A stretch of 64,000 bases of DNA from Candidatus Acidiferrum typicum (GTDB lineage Bacteria > Acidobacteriota > Terriglobia > Acidiferrales > UBA7541), in contig DLMH01000099.1 in the NCBI GenBank assembly GCA_002478115.1, forward strand, positions 6,278-70,277, in the 5' to 3' direction. The notes under the pieces are model-generated. The model was not told the origin of the DNA, ran no database searches, and worked only from the letters and a program-made list of their open reading frames with translations. This document shows, in pieces, positions 1-8,336 of this stretch. The position numbers and the translations under genes are program-made. How positions within the stretch are numbered: the first letter of the stretch is position 1; every line of letters starts with the position of its first letter.

Positions 1-620
1 TCCGGGTTGCCGAACATGACGCCAATTTTTTCGCGGATCTGGTTGATGAAGATCAGGCAGGTTTTCGACTTGGAGACAATGCCAGTAAGCTTCCGTAGGG
101 CTTGCGACATCAGGCGTGCTTGAAGACCCATTTGCGGGTCACCCATATCGCCTTCGAGTTCGGCCTTGGGCACCAACGCCGCCACGGAGTCCACCACGAC
201 CACGTCCACGCCGCCCGAACGGATCAGCGTTTCCGCGATTTCCAGGGCCTGCTCGCCGTTGTCCGGCTGCGACACCAGCAGATTGTCCACGTCCACGCCC
301 AGCTTGCGCGCGTAGTTCGGATCGAGCGCGTGCTCCGCGTCAATGAACGCGGCCTGCCCGCCCAATTTCTGCGCCTCGGCGATGATATGCAACGTCAGCG
401 TCGTCTTACCGCCCGATTCCGGCCCGTACACCTCGCTTACACGTCCTCGCGGGAAGCCGCCCACGCCGAGCGCCGCGTCCAGCGACAAACAGCCCGATGG
501 AATCACGTTCACCGGCACAAGCACATCTTTGCTGCCCAGCCGCATGATCGAACCCTTGCCGTGGGTCTTCTCGATCTGCGCGATTGCTGCTTCTAACAGT
601 TTTGCCCGTTCATCTGACAT
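1..620 (-). CDS. recA: Recombinase RecA, N-terminal part (gene runs off the left edge)
   Basis: RecA binds single-stranded DNA as an ATP-dependent filament, pairs homologous strands and triggers SOS autocleavage. About 206 N-terminal residues are visible. The protein opens [18 protein letters not shown], has a Walker A motif GPESGGKT near residues 66-73, the stretch [12 protein letters not shown], a Walker B-like [10 protein letters not shown], and the L1 region around [15 protein letters not shown] followed by [16 protein letters not shown]. This is a textbook RecA order. The C-terminal third lies beyond base 1. The start at 620 is supported by a purine-rich GAGGTG ribosome site just upstream on the minus strand. 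Identification is essentially certain. Confidence 0.98.
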   Translation of the reverse strand, partial: MSDERAKLLEAAIAQIEKTHGKGSIMRLGSKDVLVPVNVIPSGCLSLDAALGVGGFPRGRVSEVYGPESGGKTTLTLHIIAEAQKLGGQAAFIDAEHALDPNYARKLGVDVDNLLVSQPDNGEQALEIAETLIRSGGVDVVVVDSVAALVPKAELEGDMGDPQMGLQARLMSQALRKLTGIVSKSKTCLIFINQIREKIGVMFGNP

Positions 621-712
621 TTCACACCTCGGTGGAGGAAATTAGGAAATTCGCGAATAGGTCTTTCGGGGGCATCATAAGCGGGCGCCGGGAACTGCGC
701 CGCGGCTTCTCC

Positions 713-751
713 AGATACGTTACGAGAGCGGTATATTACCACTTCGTATCT
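713..751. promoter_or_regulatory. Inverted repeat in the recA upstream region, possible SOS operator
   Basis: AGATACG at 713-719 is mirrored exactly by CGTATCT at 745-751, with a 25-base spacer. On the minus strand the spacer holds a TAATAT stretch that could be a -10 box for recA, which starts at 620. A repressor bound to the two arms would straddle that box. The dyad is seen directly; assignment to LexA or any other regulator is a guess, because the acidobacterial SOS box cannot be checked here. Confidence 0.3.
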
Positions 752-813
752 GAGAATGCTACCCCTTCTTCCCTTCCGCCCTTCGCCGGCCTATACCAGT
801 GAAGGTTCGGCTT

Positions 814-1017
814 TCAACGGTTGCAGCCATGCTCCAGTTCGTGATCCACCAGACTCGCCAACGCCCTCTGCTCCCGGCGGTCCCACTCGGCCTGTTCTTC
901 CCGGGTGAGCGAGCGCAAGCGTGTCAGGTACTGCCCTCGTGTGCGCACCTCGAGCAACTCAAATTCGAGTCTCTCATGCTCCACACAGCTTAGAACATCG
1001 CAGGGCGTCTGGGTCAT
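814..1017 (-). CDS. Small hypothetical protein (67 aa)
   Basis: This short, charged, probably soluble protein begins MTQTPCDVLSCVEHERLEFE and contains a helical stretch rich in Arg and Glu (TREEQAEWDRREQRAL) near its C-terminus. The internal ATG at 1017 was preferred over an upstream start at 1074 because AGGTGG lies just before it. No catalytic motif is visible and the family is not recognised. It stands alone between recA and a RAYT transposase, transcribed in the same direction as both. The repeated Glu/Arg pattern suggests a helical hairpin, but no function is inferred. It could be a spurious frame, although its amino-acid composition is protein-like. Confidence 0.5.
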   Translation of the reverse strand: MTQTPCDVLSCVEHERLEFELLEVRTRGQYLTRLRSLTREEQAEWDRREQRALASLVDHELEHGCNR

Positions 1018-1144
1018 GGGCCACCTGTTGAAAACGTCAGGTGGTACACTACCCCAAAGGCGAACAAAAAGCAAATACTATTTTCGCCCTGTGTTCGCCC
1101 GTGGTATACCCCTATCCGTAGCCACGCCCTCCCTCTTCAGCCTT

Positions 1145-1173
1145 GTGGCACAGTCACTCTTGACTGTGTTCTT
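1145..1173 (+). repeat. REP-like hairpin, copy A (3' of the RAYT gene)
   Basis: A 29-base unit with GTGG followed by the hairpin CACAGTCA-CTCT-TGACTGTG and a short CTT-type tail. It differs by one base from copy B at 1656-1684 and by two or three from copy C at 1862-1890. It lies about 40 bases past the transposase stop codon, in the same orientation as copy C. The tetranucleotide plus imperfect hairpin layout is what RAYT enzymes of the Y1 family recognise in their cognate REP elements. Confidence 0.8.
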
Positions 1174-1211
1174 GAGTTCAACTTTCTCCCAGCGACTGCC
1201 CCATGCCCCCG

Positions 1212-1784
1212 TCACCATGCAATCTTCCCCGCACTCGTCCATGGCCATTCTTCTGCCTTTCTCGCCAGCCCGGCTGATACAGGATTCATTTCAATATAAG
1301 TCCGTATCTGCCCGATCTCCCGTTCGCTTCGTACCCAATGGTCGTAGGATTCGCCCTGCCAAAACGCCTTTCCTTCTCGTCCGAGAATCCGGTTGGCATC
1401 ACGAGCGCTGACACCCTTGATCCCACGCATGATTCTTGTGATTGAAGCTACAGGCGTGATGAGCAGGTGCACGTGGTTCGGCATAATGACGTAGGCGTGA
1501 AGTTGAAACTGATGAAGCTCAGTGCTTCCCCTCGCGATGATATCCACCAAACAGGAAGCCACCTTCCCATTGCCGAGCCACTTGGGTCCCATCTTGGCTT
1601 GATCCAACAGTCTGTCTGCCATCACAAATTTCCGACCTGCTGACTCTCTACCGGGAAGAGCACAGTCAAGAGTGACTGTGCCACATGGAAGCGAACCATA
1701 CAGGCGCCAAGTCAGAAATACCGGCGCACCTTCCGGCTGCCAATGAAGTAGGTTCCGACTATAAAACGCCATCGCTCCAGCCAT
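1212..1784 (-). CDS. REP-associated tyrosine transposase (RAYT, Y1/IS200-like family)
   Basis: This is a 190-residue single-tyrosine HUH nuclease that would nick and join single-stranded DNA at REP hairpins. The core reads VFLTWRLYGSLP near residues 22-33, the metal-binding HUH motif MPNHVHLLI with His104 and His106, the catalytic-tyrosine segment FWQGESYDHWVR (Tyr147), and the RAYT-typical IEMNPVSAGLA and WPWTSAG at the end. The length fits the family. The oddity is residues about 34-43 (CGTVTLDCAL), which are encoded by a complete copy of the 29-base REP hairpin found on both sides of the gene. This lies in the variable linker after the first strand, so the catalytic core looks intact. The start at 1784 was kept because a purine-rich stretch precedes it; an in-frame Met five codons later is possible. 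Confidence 0.9.
   Translation of the reverse strand: MAGAMAFYSRNLLHWQPEGAPVFLTWRLYGSLPCGTVTLDCALPGRESAGRKFVMADRLLDQAKMGPKWLGNGKVASCLVDIIARGSTELHQFQLHAYVIMPNHVHLLITPVASITRIMRGIKGVSARDANRILGREGKAFWQGESYDHWVRSEREIGQIRTYIEMNPVSAGLARKAEEWPWTSAGKIAW
1656..1684 (-). repeat. REP-like hairpin, copy B (inside the RAYT coding sequence)
   Basis: On the minus strand this reads as the same 29-base unit as copies A and C, with the identical 8-bp arms CACAGTCA and TGACTGTG. It is in frame and translated as part of the transposase linker. Its orientation is opposite to the two flanking copies. Confidence 0.8.
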
Positions 1785-1861
1785 TACTTCTCTTCAAGTC
1801 AAAAGAATATGGTATAGCCACTATATAATATTATTGTCTGGGAATATAGATGGTGTCGCCC

Positions 1862-1890
1862 GTGGCACAGTCACACTTGACTGTGCTCTT
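1862..1890 (+). repeat. REP-like hairpin, copy C (5' of the RAYT gene)
   Basis: The unit is GTGG followed by CACAGTCA-CACT-TGACTGTG and a CTCTT tail. The arms are unchanged and only the loop differs from copies A and B, which suggests the paired structure is what is conserved. It lies about 78 bases upstream of the transposase start. Confidence 0.8.
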
Positions 1891-1949
1891 GGGTTGGCCA
1901 TTGTCGAGCCCGCCTTCAGCCTGCTAACCGGGTGAGGAAGTAGTTCGCC

Positions 1950-2822
1950 CTACTTCTTCTGTTCGCCGTAATCGTAAAACCCGCGGCCGGTTTTGCGCCC
2001 CAGCCACCCCGCCGCGACATATTTCTTCAGCAGCGGGCAGGCGCGATACTTGGTATCTCCCAGGCCTTCCAGAAGTACGTTCAGGATATCCACGCAAACA
2101 TCCAGGCCGATAAAATCGGCAAGTTCCAGCGGACCCATGGGATGATTCATGCCCAGCTTCATCACCGCGTCCACCGCTTCCGGCGTGGCCACTCCTTCCA
2201 TCACTGCATAGGCCGCTTCATTGATCAGCGGCATCAGCACGCGGTTGGAAACGAATCCGGGAGCATCGTTCACGGCCACGGGAGTCTTACCCAGCCTCTT
2301 GGCCAACTCCATGGTGGTGGCAAAGGCCGCGTCGCTGGTCTGCAGCGCGCGGATCACCTCCACCAGCACCATCACGGGCACGGGATTCATGAAGTGCATG
2401 CCCACAAAGCGCTCTGGCCGCTTGGTCATCGCCGCCAGCGCGGTCACCGAAATCGAAGAGGTATTGCTCGTCAGGATCACTTCGGGACGCAGCACCTTGT
2501 CGGCTTCGGTCAGCACCGCGCGCTTGATCTCGAGTTTCTCCGGCACAGCCTCAACGACAAAATCCGCCGCCGCAATGGCCGCGAAATCGGTGACCGGCTT
2601 GAGTCGCGCCAGCACCGCGGGCTTCTCCGTTTCGGCGAGCTTCCCTTTCTTCACTTCGCGGTCGAGGTTCTTGCCGATCGTCTCCATCCCGCGCTGCAAA
2701 AAGCGTTCTTCTACATCGCGCAAGATCACGCTGTAGCCCGCGCGGGCGAACACGTGCGCAATGCCATTACCCATGGTCCCCGCGCCCAGCACCGCCACCG
2801 TCTTGATGGAATCGATCGACAC
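1950..2822 (-). CDS. 3-hydroxybutyryl-CoA dehydrogenase
   Basis: This enzyme catalyses NAD(P)-dependent interconversion of 3-hydroxyacyl-CoA and acetoacetyl-CoA, in butyrate/PHB-type metabolism or beta-oxidation. The 290-residue length is normal for the stand-alone enzyme. The Rossmann motif [12 protein letters not shown] lies at residues 11-22. The [11 protein letters not shown] stretch, [12 protein letters not shown], and the catalytic-His segment [11 protein letters not shown] (His143) follow, and the C-terminal domain has [18 protein letters not shown] and the final [12 protein letters not shown]. The gene is intact and monocistronic, with an unknown gene (2895-3530) just upstream on the same strand. 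PaaH or FadB-like paralogues share this architecture, so the physiological substrate is inferred. Confidence 0.95.
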   Translation of the reverse strand: MSIDSIKTVAVLGAGTMGNGIAHVFARAGYSVILRDVEERFLQRGMETIGKNLDREVKKGKLAETEKPAVLARLKPVTDFAAIAAADFVVEAVPEKLEIKRAVLTEADKVLRPEVILTSNTSSISVTALAAMTKRPERFVGMHFMNPVPVMVLVEVIRALQTSDAAFATTMELAKRLGKTPVAVNDAPGFVSNRVLMPLINEAAYAVMEGVATPEAVDAVMKLGMNHPMGPLELADFIGLDVCVDILNVLLEGLGDTKYRACPLLKKYVAAGWLGRKTGRGFYDYGEQKK

Positions 2823-2894
2823 GTCTTAACCCTCCGCGCCTTTCGAGGCTTGGCCCGTCGAGAAACCCAAGCATGCCTGCCGGCTAAAGTAAGG

Positions 2895-3530
2895 TCAAGC
2901 AGGCTCCCCGGTGATCGGTTTGTGACTGCCCTTCCTGGAAGCGCGCGCCGCAAGCCATGCAGCCAGCGTCGCGAACTTTTCGTCTTGCGACCAGGGCGCA
3001 CCAAAGGGGCGCCCAAGCTCCGAGACTCGCCGCAACAGGCTGGGCCGCGGTGCGTGCAATGCCTTCGCCGCCTGTTCCAAAAGCTCGCGCTCGCGCATGG
3101 ACACAACGGCAAGCCCGCAGCGCGCGCTCGCATAGAGCAGACATTCGCGGAAAAGCTCACCGTCGGCCGTGTGAATCAGCGCATGCGACGCAAGAATCTT
3201 CTCGAGTTCCAGAAGCGGCCTTCCTGAAGCCAGCAGAAGCGCGCCGCGTGTCAGTCGATAACCGCGCCCCTCCAACTCCAATTCCAGGCCGTGAATCGCG
3301 CGATACGCAAGTTCCCGCCCCTGCTCCCGCACGCCCGCGATGAATTCGCGTGCCGCCGCGAGCGCCATTTTCTCTCCCGTGTGATACGGCTGCCGGAACC
3401 GGTACGTGAACGTCTCCACCAGTTGCACGCGCTGACGGTGCAGCACCACCGGCGCGCTTTTCTCCAGACACACCGCCACCACCGCGCTCCAGCCCGAGTG
3501 CACGCGAAATCCTACCACTGCTTTTTTCAT
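2895..3530 (-). CDS. Conserved-looking protein of unknown function (211 aa)
   Basis: The protein starts MKKAVVGFRVHSGWSAVVAV. This beta-strand-rich opening, with a glycine and a serine after the first strand, resembles an RNase H-like or actin-like fold entry but is not diagnostic. The middle contains GRELAYRAIHGLELELEGRGY, then a LELEKILASHALIHTADGEL segment that looks like a nucleotide-binding or hydrolase helix. The C-terminus is basic. No signal peptide or membrane span is seen. It ends 72 bases before the start of the hydroxybutyryl-CoA dehydrogenase gene on the same strand, so co-transcription is possible. The family is not recognised and no function is assigned. Confidence 0.75.
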   Translation of the reverse strand: MKKAVVGFRVHSGWSAVVAVCLEKSAPVVLHRQRVQLVETFTYRFRQPYHTGEKMALAAAREFIAGVREQGRELAYRAIHGLELELEGRGYRLTRGALLLASGRPLLELEKILASHALIHTADGELFRECLLYASARCGLAVVSMRERELLEQAAKALHAPRPSLLRRVSELGRPFGAPWSQDEKFATLAAWLAARASRKGSHKPITGEPA

Positions 3531-3610
3531 GAGAGCCTCCGCGGCAGAGGAAACGGAGGAGGCTAAGAATGTCCGCAGGCACCGGCGAAGTCAAGCAAAA
3601 CCCTTCGCGT

Positions 3611-4315
3611 TCACTCCGGCGGCTTCCCCTCCACAACTTCGCGCACAAGTTCGCGGGCGCGGCTTTCGTCTTCGGGAAGAACGTACACCGCTACTTTGCT
3701 GCCTTCACGGTCTACGCGGCAGTGGATGCCGTTCTCATGCAGGGCCGCGACCAGAAAATCGCTTGGCTCGCCTTTTTCCGTCTCCCAAACCTTGGCGGTG
3801 GCGTCTTCTTCGTACCACCCGGTCTCATCGCCCGCGGCAGGAGGGCCGGGAATGTCTTCCCCCTCCGCCGGAGTCAGCATTTCCGGCAGCGTATCAAATT
3901 GGCGCGGCGCATCTACGAGAAGTCTCTGCAACTCCCGCGTTCCTACCTCTTCGATGTCGTCCGTGCCATAGGCTTCCTTGACGGCCGTTTCGGCCTTTTC
4001 AAACAGCGAAAATGGCACGCCAATCTCAAAGGCAGGAAAATTAGTCAGATTGAAGAGACGATCGCGCCGAAAAACTGTATTGTGGGGAACGCCGGCTTCG
4101 TCCAGAACCTCGCACAACTCCGCGTGCACGCGGGCATCCTCACCCTTCCAGAAAGAGCAGAAAGGATCCTCATTGGGATCACCGGGCTCTGGCGGAGCGC
4201 CCATGGGCCCCGGCGCCTGTTGCGCTTCCCACACCAGGGGCACATCGCAATCGGCGCAACGCGTGAACCCCGGCCGGTACTCCGCTTTGCATTGAGGACA
4301 AATCATTCCGCTCAT
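3611..4315 (-). CDS. Zinc-ribbon protein with a DUF2007-like C-terminal domain
   Basis: A 234-residue soluble protein. It opens with a zinc ribbon, MICPQCKAEYRPGFTRCADC (CxxC near residues 6-9 and 19-22), that could bind one zinc. After a Pro/Gly-rich linker, two regions resemble the DUF2007 'putative signal transducing' fold: one around DARVHAELCEVLDEAGV and one around FLVAALHENGIHCRVDREG. This repeated pattern of helix then strand gives a ferredoxin-like shape. The similarity is judged by eye. The gene is followed on the same strand by the 2895-3530 unknown gene 80 bases away. The function is unknown; a sensory or regulatory role is the usual guess for this domain. Confidence 0.75.
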   Translation of the reverse strand: MSGMICPQCKAEYRPGFTRCADCDVPLVWEAQQAPGPMGAPPEPGDPNEDPFCSFWKGEDARVHAELCEVLDEAGVPHNTVFRRDRLFNLTNFPAFEIGVPFSLFEKAETAVKEAYGTDDIEEVGTRELQRLLVDAPRQFDTLPEMLTPAEGEDIPGPPAAGDETGWYEEDATAKVWETEKGEPSDFLVAALHENGIHCRVDREGSKVAVYVLPEDESRARELVREVVEGKPPE

Positions 4316-4683
4316 CCGTTCGACGCTGGCAAACCACCCCTACTTTCCCGGCGTCATCCCCAAATTGTAGAACACGAAGGAATAGATGTGCGCGGTAAGT
4401 TCATTCGCCATGGTCGTGCTGCTGGCGCGGCGCCTGGATTTCTTCTCTACGCCAATCTGCGCGAGGTTGTCACGCGGGCAACGACCGCCAGGCCTGCGAG
4501 GCCTGTTTGGCGAAGATGCGCTTCGTCACCGGCCAGCCTTCCAACAACTCCCGCTAAAACAATAAGTTATGCACGGGTCCGCCATTGCGTCTTTTTCACC
4601 TGCTCCCGCGTATTCAAGGTAGTATGAGCGCACAAGCATTCACGCTGACGTTTTCGAGGTCCCCGGTACTCTTCGCGGGTCTG
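4316..4683. other. Intergenic region between divergent zinc-ribbon and ECF sigma genes
   Basis: This holds the 5' regions of both neighbours. Several short open frames exist, including a 23-codon minus-strand frame at 4340-4411, but none has a convincing ribosome site or family signature. No clear promoter or hairpin was recognised. Confidence 0.4.
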
Positions 4684-5247
4684 ATGACTGACGATAAGCA
4701 AACCATTGCGCATGGCCTGCGCCGCCGCGACCCGGATGTGCTCGACCAGCTCATCGAGCAGTACCAGCAGCGCCTCTATCGCTATCTCCTCTTTCTTACC
4801 GGCAACCCCGCGCTTGCTGAAGATTTCTTCCAGGAAACCTGGATTCGCATCCTGGAACGCGGCGAGCAGTACAACGCCAAATCCAAGTTCGAGTCCTGGC
4901 TATTCGCCATCGCGCGCAATCTGGTGATTGACGCCTCGCGCCGCAAGAAATTCGCCAGCCTCGAGGATTTCGCCGATCCGGAAACGCAGCAGCCGTTCGA
5001 GCCGCCCGACCTGCACGCCACTTCTGCCCTGCAAATGCTTTTGGCGCGCGAAAACCAGCAAGCCGTGCAAATCTCGCTGCTCAAGATTCCCGCCTACTAC
5101 CGCGAGGTGCTGGTGCTGCGTTTTCACGAAGAGCTTGGCCTGGAAGAAATCGCCGCCGTGCTCGCGGCGCCTATTTCGACGGTAAAGTCCCGGCTGTACC
5201 GCGGCCTGGCCGCGCTCAAATCCGCCCTGATGGAAGGTGCCGCATGA
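4684..5247 (+). CDS. ECF-type RNA polymerase sigma factor
   Basis: This sigma-70 family extracytoplasmic-function factor redirects RNA polymerase to a small regulon. From the ATG at 4684 (MTDDKQTIAHGLRRRDPD) it has 187 residues. Region 2 contains QRLYRYLLFLTGNPALAEDF and FQETWIRILERG, followed by SKFESWLFAIARNLVIDASR. Region 4 contains YREVLVLRFHEELGLEEIAA and ISTVKSRLYRGLAALK, the helix-turn-helix that reads the -35 box. An upstream in-frame ATG at 4624 would add an unlikely extension. The stop overlaps the start of the next gene (ATGA at 5244-5247), so the pair is translationally coupled. This is the normal layout for an ECF factor and its anti-sigma factor. Confidence 0.93.
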   Translation: MTDDKQTIAHGLRRRDPDVLDQLIEQYQQRLYRYLLFLTGNPALAEDFFQETWIRILERGEQYNAKSKFESWLFAIARNLVIDASRRKKFASLEDFADPETQQPFEPPDLHATSALQMLLARENQQAVQISLLKIPAYYREVLVLRFHEELGLEEIAAVLAAPISTVKSRLYRGLAALKSALMEGAA

Positions 5248-5747
5248 ACGAAAACCCTCACCTACGCGCCCAGAGACTCCTGGCGGAATCTCTTGTGGAA
5301 GGGATCGCAGCGCCCGACCAGGCGTGGCTGGGGCAGCATCTGCGCGAGTGCCCCGATTGTGCGCATGAGGCTGCTGCCACTCAAGAGCAACTGCAGGCTC
5401 TTCGCGGTGTGCCGGTTGCGGTGCCGCGTGACCTGGTGGCGCGCACGCAAATGCGGGTTCGCCTGCGCGCTCAGGAAGCCAACGAATCTTCGCGCAGCGG
5501 GCTGCTTCTCTGGATCATCACCGCGGCAAGTTGGTTGCTCGGCGTGCTCAGTGCGCCATTGGTCTGGCGCGGCTTCGCCTGGTTCGGCGGCCAATTCGGC
5601 GTGCCGAGGCTGGCCCTGGAAATGGGATTTGTTCTCTGGTGGACAGTTCCGGCGCTGCTGGCCGTGGCCGCCGTGCTGTATCAACGTGCTGTAACGCAGG
5701 GCCTGGTAGCTGAAAACTTACAGCGCAAAACGAAAACCCCGCGGTGA
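5244..5747 (+). CDS. Anti-sigma factor with zinc-finger HC2 motif
   Basis: This 167-residue membrane protein is predicted to hold the ECF factor encoded just before it. The N-terminal domain carries the ZAS-type motif HLRECPDC (His32, Cys36, Cys39), which binds zinc and wraps the sigma factor. Two membrane spans follow, about residues 86-107 (starting LLLWIITAASWLLGVL) and 127-147 (FVLWWTVPALLAVAAVL). The C-terminal tail is short and basic, so no large periplasmic sensor domain is present. The start codon overlaps the sigma stop codon by 4 bases. The assignment rests on the zinc motif, topology and context, not on homology to a named anti-sigma factor. Confidence 0.85.
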   Translation: MNENPHLRAQRLLAESLVEGIAAPDQAWLGQHLRECPDCAHEAAATQEQLQALRGVPVAVPRDLVARTQMRVRLRAQEANESSRSGLLLWIITAASWLLGVLSAPLVWRGFAWFGGQFGVPRLALEMGFVLWWTVPALLAVAAVLYQRAVTQGLVAENLQRKTKTPR

Positions 5748-5802
5748 GTTTAGCTTTGCCAGGTGGAAGTTTGCATTGAGCGGTCTAGAAAACGAGGCAA
5801 CT

Positions 5803-6426
5803 ATGTCTGACATGTGGAATGAACGTATGCGGCTTATCCGTTTCCGCCGGAAGCACGAACGCACCAGATTCCGCGAGGAGTTGCGCATCATCCCCAAGTG
5901 GCTGGTGTGGACCTGCATTGCGCTCTACGTGCTGGCTCTCATCATCGGGTTGTCCGTCAATCTCCACAACTTTGGGACGCACGACGGCGTCTTCCCGGAC
6001 GACTCCCTGCGCAACCAGCCTTTTCTTTCCTGCCTGGGGCTCGGCGGCGTCATTACGGCCGTGGCATTCGTCTTCTCTGTTTTGTTTTGGACGCTCGGCT
6101 ACGTCTATCGCGACGCCAAACGCCGCGGCATGAATCCTGCCCTGTGGACGATTCTGGTCCTCATCCTTTCAGGGGGCTATTTCTTCATCGGCTTGATCAT
6201 CTATCTTCTGGTGCGGGAACCGCTGCCGTTCACCTGCCCACAGTGTGCAGCCACCGTTTCCGCCCGCTACAATTTCTGCCCCAACTGCAAATACAACCTG
6301 CACCCTGCGTGCGCGCACTGCCAGCGCGAAGTTGCCGACACGGACAAATTCTGCCCCTATTGCGCTACGGAGCTCACCCCGTCAAAATCTCCCAGCGTCC
6401 CCGCGGCAGGCGATTCCGCGACCTGA
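5803..6426 (+). CDS. Membrane protein with C-terminal double zinc ribbon
   Basis: From the ATG at 5803 (preceded by GAGG) the product has 207 residues. Three membrane spans are visible, roughly residues 33-53, 72-100 and 110-134. The last two, with the basic YRDAKRRGMNPALW loop between them, resemble the phospholipase D N-terminal / 'PLDc_N' two-helix unit. After the membrane part come two CxxC pairs in CPQCAATVSARYNFCPNC and two more in CAHCQREVADTDKFCPYC, a double zinc ribbon facing the cytosol. The gene follows the anti-sigma gene by 55 bases on the same strand and probably shares its transcript. Function is unknown. Confidence 0.8.
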   Translation: MSDMWNERMRLIRFRRKHERTRFREELRIIPKWLVWTCIALYVLALIIGLSVNLHNFGTHDGVFPDDSLRNQPFLSCLGLGGVITAVAFVFSVLFWTLGYVYRDAKRRGMNPALWTILVLILSGGYFFIGLIIYLLVREPLPFTCPQCAATVSARYNFCPNCKYNLHPACAHCQREVADTDKFCPYCATELTPSKSPSVPAAGDSAT

Positions 6427-6495
6427 GGCGTTTGTTTTCGACTCCCTTCTCTGGGGAGGGCGCGACTTTTCACGCCGTGGAAGAATGCTTGCAAC

Positions 6496-6595
6496 TGTCA
6501 TTCCGAGCCCCGTTCGCTTTTTGAATGGGGCGAGGAATCTGCTTTTTCCCTGGTCTCTTGCGAAAAGCAGATCCCTCGCTCTGCTCGGGATGACA
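6496..6595 (+). repeat. 100-bp dispersed hairpin repeat, copy 1
   Basis: The ends TGTCATTCCGAG and CTCGGGATGACA form a near-perfect inverted repeat. Inside are a CCCCGTTC...GAATGGGG hairpin and AGGAATCTGC / GCAGATCCCT arms. A second copy of the same length lies inverted at 44088-44187. It sits between the zinc-ribbon gene and the 3' end of the FAD oxidoreductase gene, where it could also act as a terminator-like structure. Confidence 0.8.
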
Positions 6596-6701
6596 ACGAA
6601 TTACTCTCTTTTCGCAACCTGTTCAGTCGTGCCGTGGAAGGCGCCAAATCGGACCAGCTTCAGCCACTGGGGGTTGCTATCGCCAGGCCACGCGCCGGCT
6701 C

Positions 6702-8336
6702 TCAACTCTTCTCTTCGTGATACTCCATCTCCGTGTTCACGGCCCAGATGTTGCTCTTCTCCGTGCGGCCCGCGATGATATTGTCCACCGCGACCATCGC
6801 CGTGAGCATCGAGTGGTCCTGATTGTTGTACTTGTGCATGCCATTGCGGCCAACAAGAAACAAGTTCTCGAAGCCATCCAGGAATTCCTGAACTTCCCCA
6901 AAGCGCTCGTACGCGCCGAAATACGCGGGATAAGCCTTCGGCACCCGCTCGACGCGCCAGTCCACCACCTCGCGCGCGTCGATGATCCCAATTCTCTCCA
7001 GCTCCGTCATGGCCAGGCGCGCCATTTCTTCCTCTGGGAGCTTCCAGAGGTTGTCTGACTCGTAACAGAAATATTCCACGCCGATCCAGACCTTCGACGG
7101 GTCCTTCACCAGATAGGGGCTCCAGTTGTTGAAGATCAGCAGGCGCCCCGCAAGAACATCCGGATCCTGGAGGTAGATCCACGTGTCGGCAACGAGCGGG
7201 GCGGGGGAGCTCACGTCGTCCTTGATGCGCAAGGAATTGAGCAGCAAGCCCACGGCGATGAAGTCGCGATACTGGAGGCCCGCGGCCACCTCCCGCACGT
7301 TTTTGGGGACGGGGCCATCGAGAAGGCCGGCAAGTTCCTTCACCGGCATGGTCGAAAAGACAAAATCGCACGCGATGCGGCGCTGCTGCCCCGCGCCGTC
7401 AGCAACCAGCACGGCCTGCACGCGCGGCCCAACAATTTCCAGGCGGCGGGGTTGCGTCTGGCGGAGGATTTCGCCGCCCAGCGCTTCCACCTTGCACGCC
7501 ACTTCCCGCCACATTTGCCCGGGACCATATTTCGGGTAGAGGAACTGCTCAATCAGGGAAGTTTCGGTTTGCTTCTGAAAGATGTCCTGCGTCGCTCGGC
7601 CAAGCGTCTGCTTCAAGAAGTGCCTGAGGCTCCTACGAACGGACAAACTTTTTACCCGCTGCTCGCCCCAGGCAGCGCTAATCTGCTGGCATGGCACTCC
7701 CCAAACTTTTTCCGTATAGGATTTGAAAAAAGTCAGATACAGCTCCTTTCCAAACCGTCGGATGAAAAAGTCCTCGAGGTTTTTGACCGGGCGCGGCGGG
7801 AAGAGAGCAGCCCGCAGGTAGCTGAACAGAATGCGAATGGTGCGCAGCAAACCAAGCTTCGAGAGCGTATCTCTGCTCATCTGGACGGGATAAGCGAAAA
7901 ACTTGCCCAGAAAATAGATGCGGCTTTGCCGCCGGCGCAGCAGCATCACTGCTTCGGGATTCGGGGTGAGCCCCGCTGCCCTTTCGGCGGCTGCTGCGGC
8001 ATTCTGTTGTGCCTGGGCGTCCGAAAGGCCGGGCGTTTCGATTCGCCGCGTCTTTTGCTGGTAGGTGATCTCGGTTCCGCCCGCGGCTGACGATTCCAGC
8101 GGCAGGTGCATCAGCCACCAATTCATCACGCGATCCGACTTCGAGAAGAAGCGATGACCGCCAATATCCATCAGGTTTCCGTGGTGTTCGATCGTGCGCG
8201 AGAGCCCGCCGACGTCGGGGTTCTTCTCCAGCACGATTGGCCGCACATCTGTACGCGTCAGCAGTTCGTACGCAGCCGTAAGCCCCGCGGGCCCCGCGCC
8301 AATGATCACCGCCGTCCTTTTTCCCTGTTCGCCCAT
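6702..8336 (-). CDS. FAD/NAD(P)-dependent oxidoreductase (amine oxidase / UDP-galactopyranose mutase-like)
   Basis: This 544-residue flavoprotein has the dinucleotide motif [17 protein letters not shown] (GxGxxG at 13-18), the acidic end of the second strand [14 protein letters not shown], and [12 protein letters not shown], which is typical of the protoporphyrinogen-oxidase / UDP-galactopyranose-mutase-like group. Later hallmarks are [20 protein letters not shown] and a C-terminal FAD-contacting segment [19 protein letters not shown]. Such proteins are common beside glycan or polysaccharide genes. Here it is alone, with a repeat element downstream. The substrate cannot be assigned. A region at residues 106-136 that is rich in Ala and Gln looks like a lineage-specific insertion. 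Confidence 0.88.
   Translation of the reverse strand: MGEQGKRTAVIIGAGPAGLTAAYELLTRTDVRPIVLEKNPDVGGLSRTIEHHGNLMDIGGHRFFSKSDRVMNWWLMHLPLESSAAGGTEITYQQKTRRIETPGLSDAQAQQNAAAAAERAAGLTPNPEAVMLLRRRQSRIYFLGKFFAYPVQMSRDTLSKLGLLRTIRILFSYLRAALFPPRPVKNLEDFFIRRFGKELYLTFFKSYTEKVWGVPCQQISAAWGEQRVKSLSVRRSLRHFLKQTLGRATQDIFQKQTETSLIEQFLYPKYGPGQMWREVACKVEALGGEILRQTQPRRLEIVGPRVQAVLVADGAGQQRRIACDFVFSTMPVKELAGLLDGPVPKNVREVAAGLQYRDFIAVGLLLNSLRIKDDVSSPAPLVADTWIYLQDPDVLAGRLLIFNNWSPYLVKDPSKVWIGVEYFCYESDNLWKLPEEEMARLAMTELERIGIIDAREVVDWRVERVPKAYPAYFGAYERFGEVQEFLDGFENLFLVGRNGMHKYNNQDHSMLTAMVAVDNIIAGRTEKSNIWAVNTEMEYHEEKS

Larger units (their letters stand above)
1145..1890 (-). mobile_element. RAYT / REP (REPtron-like) unit
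   Basis: The unit consists of a tyrosine transposase gene (1212-1784, minus) bracketed by two directly oriented 29-base REP hairpins at 1145-1173 and 1862-1890, with a third, inverted hairpin inside the gene. This arrangement matches the described association of REP-associated tyrosine transposases with their own hairpin sequences. No terminal inverted repeats or target duplications typical of DDE insertion sequences are visible, as expected for this class. Whether the unit can still move cannot be told from one copy. Confidence 0.65.

Noticed and set aside
4340-4411. 23-codon minus-strand frame just upstream of the zinc-ribbon gene
   Set aside because: It reads plausibly (ANELTAHIYSFVFYNLG) but has no ribosome site, and no support beyond composition.
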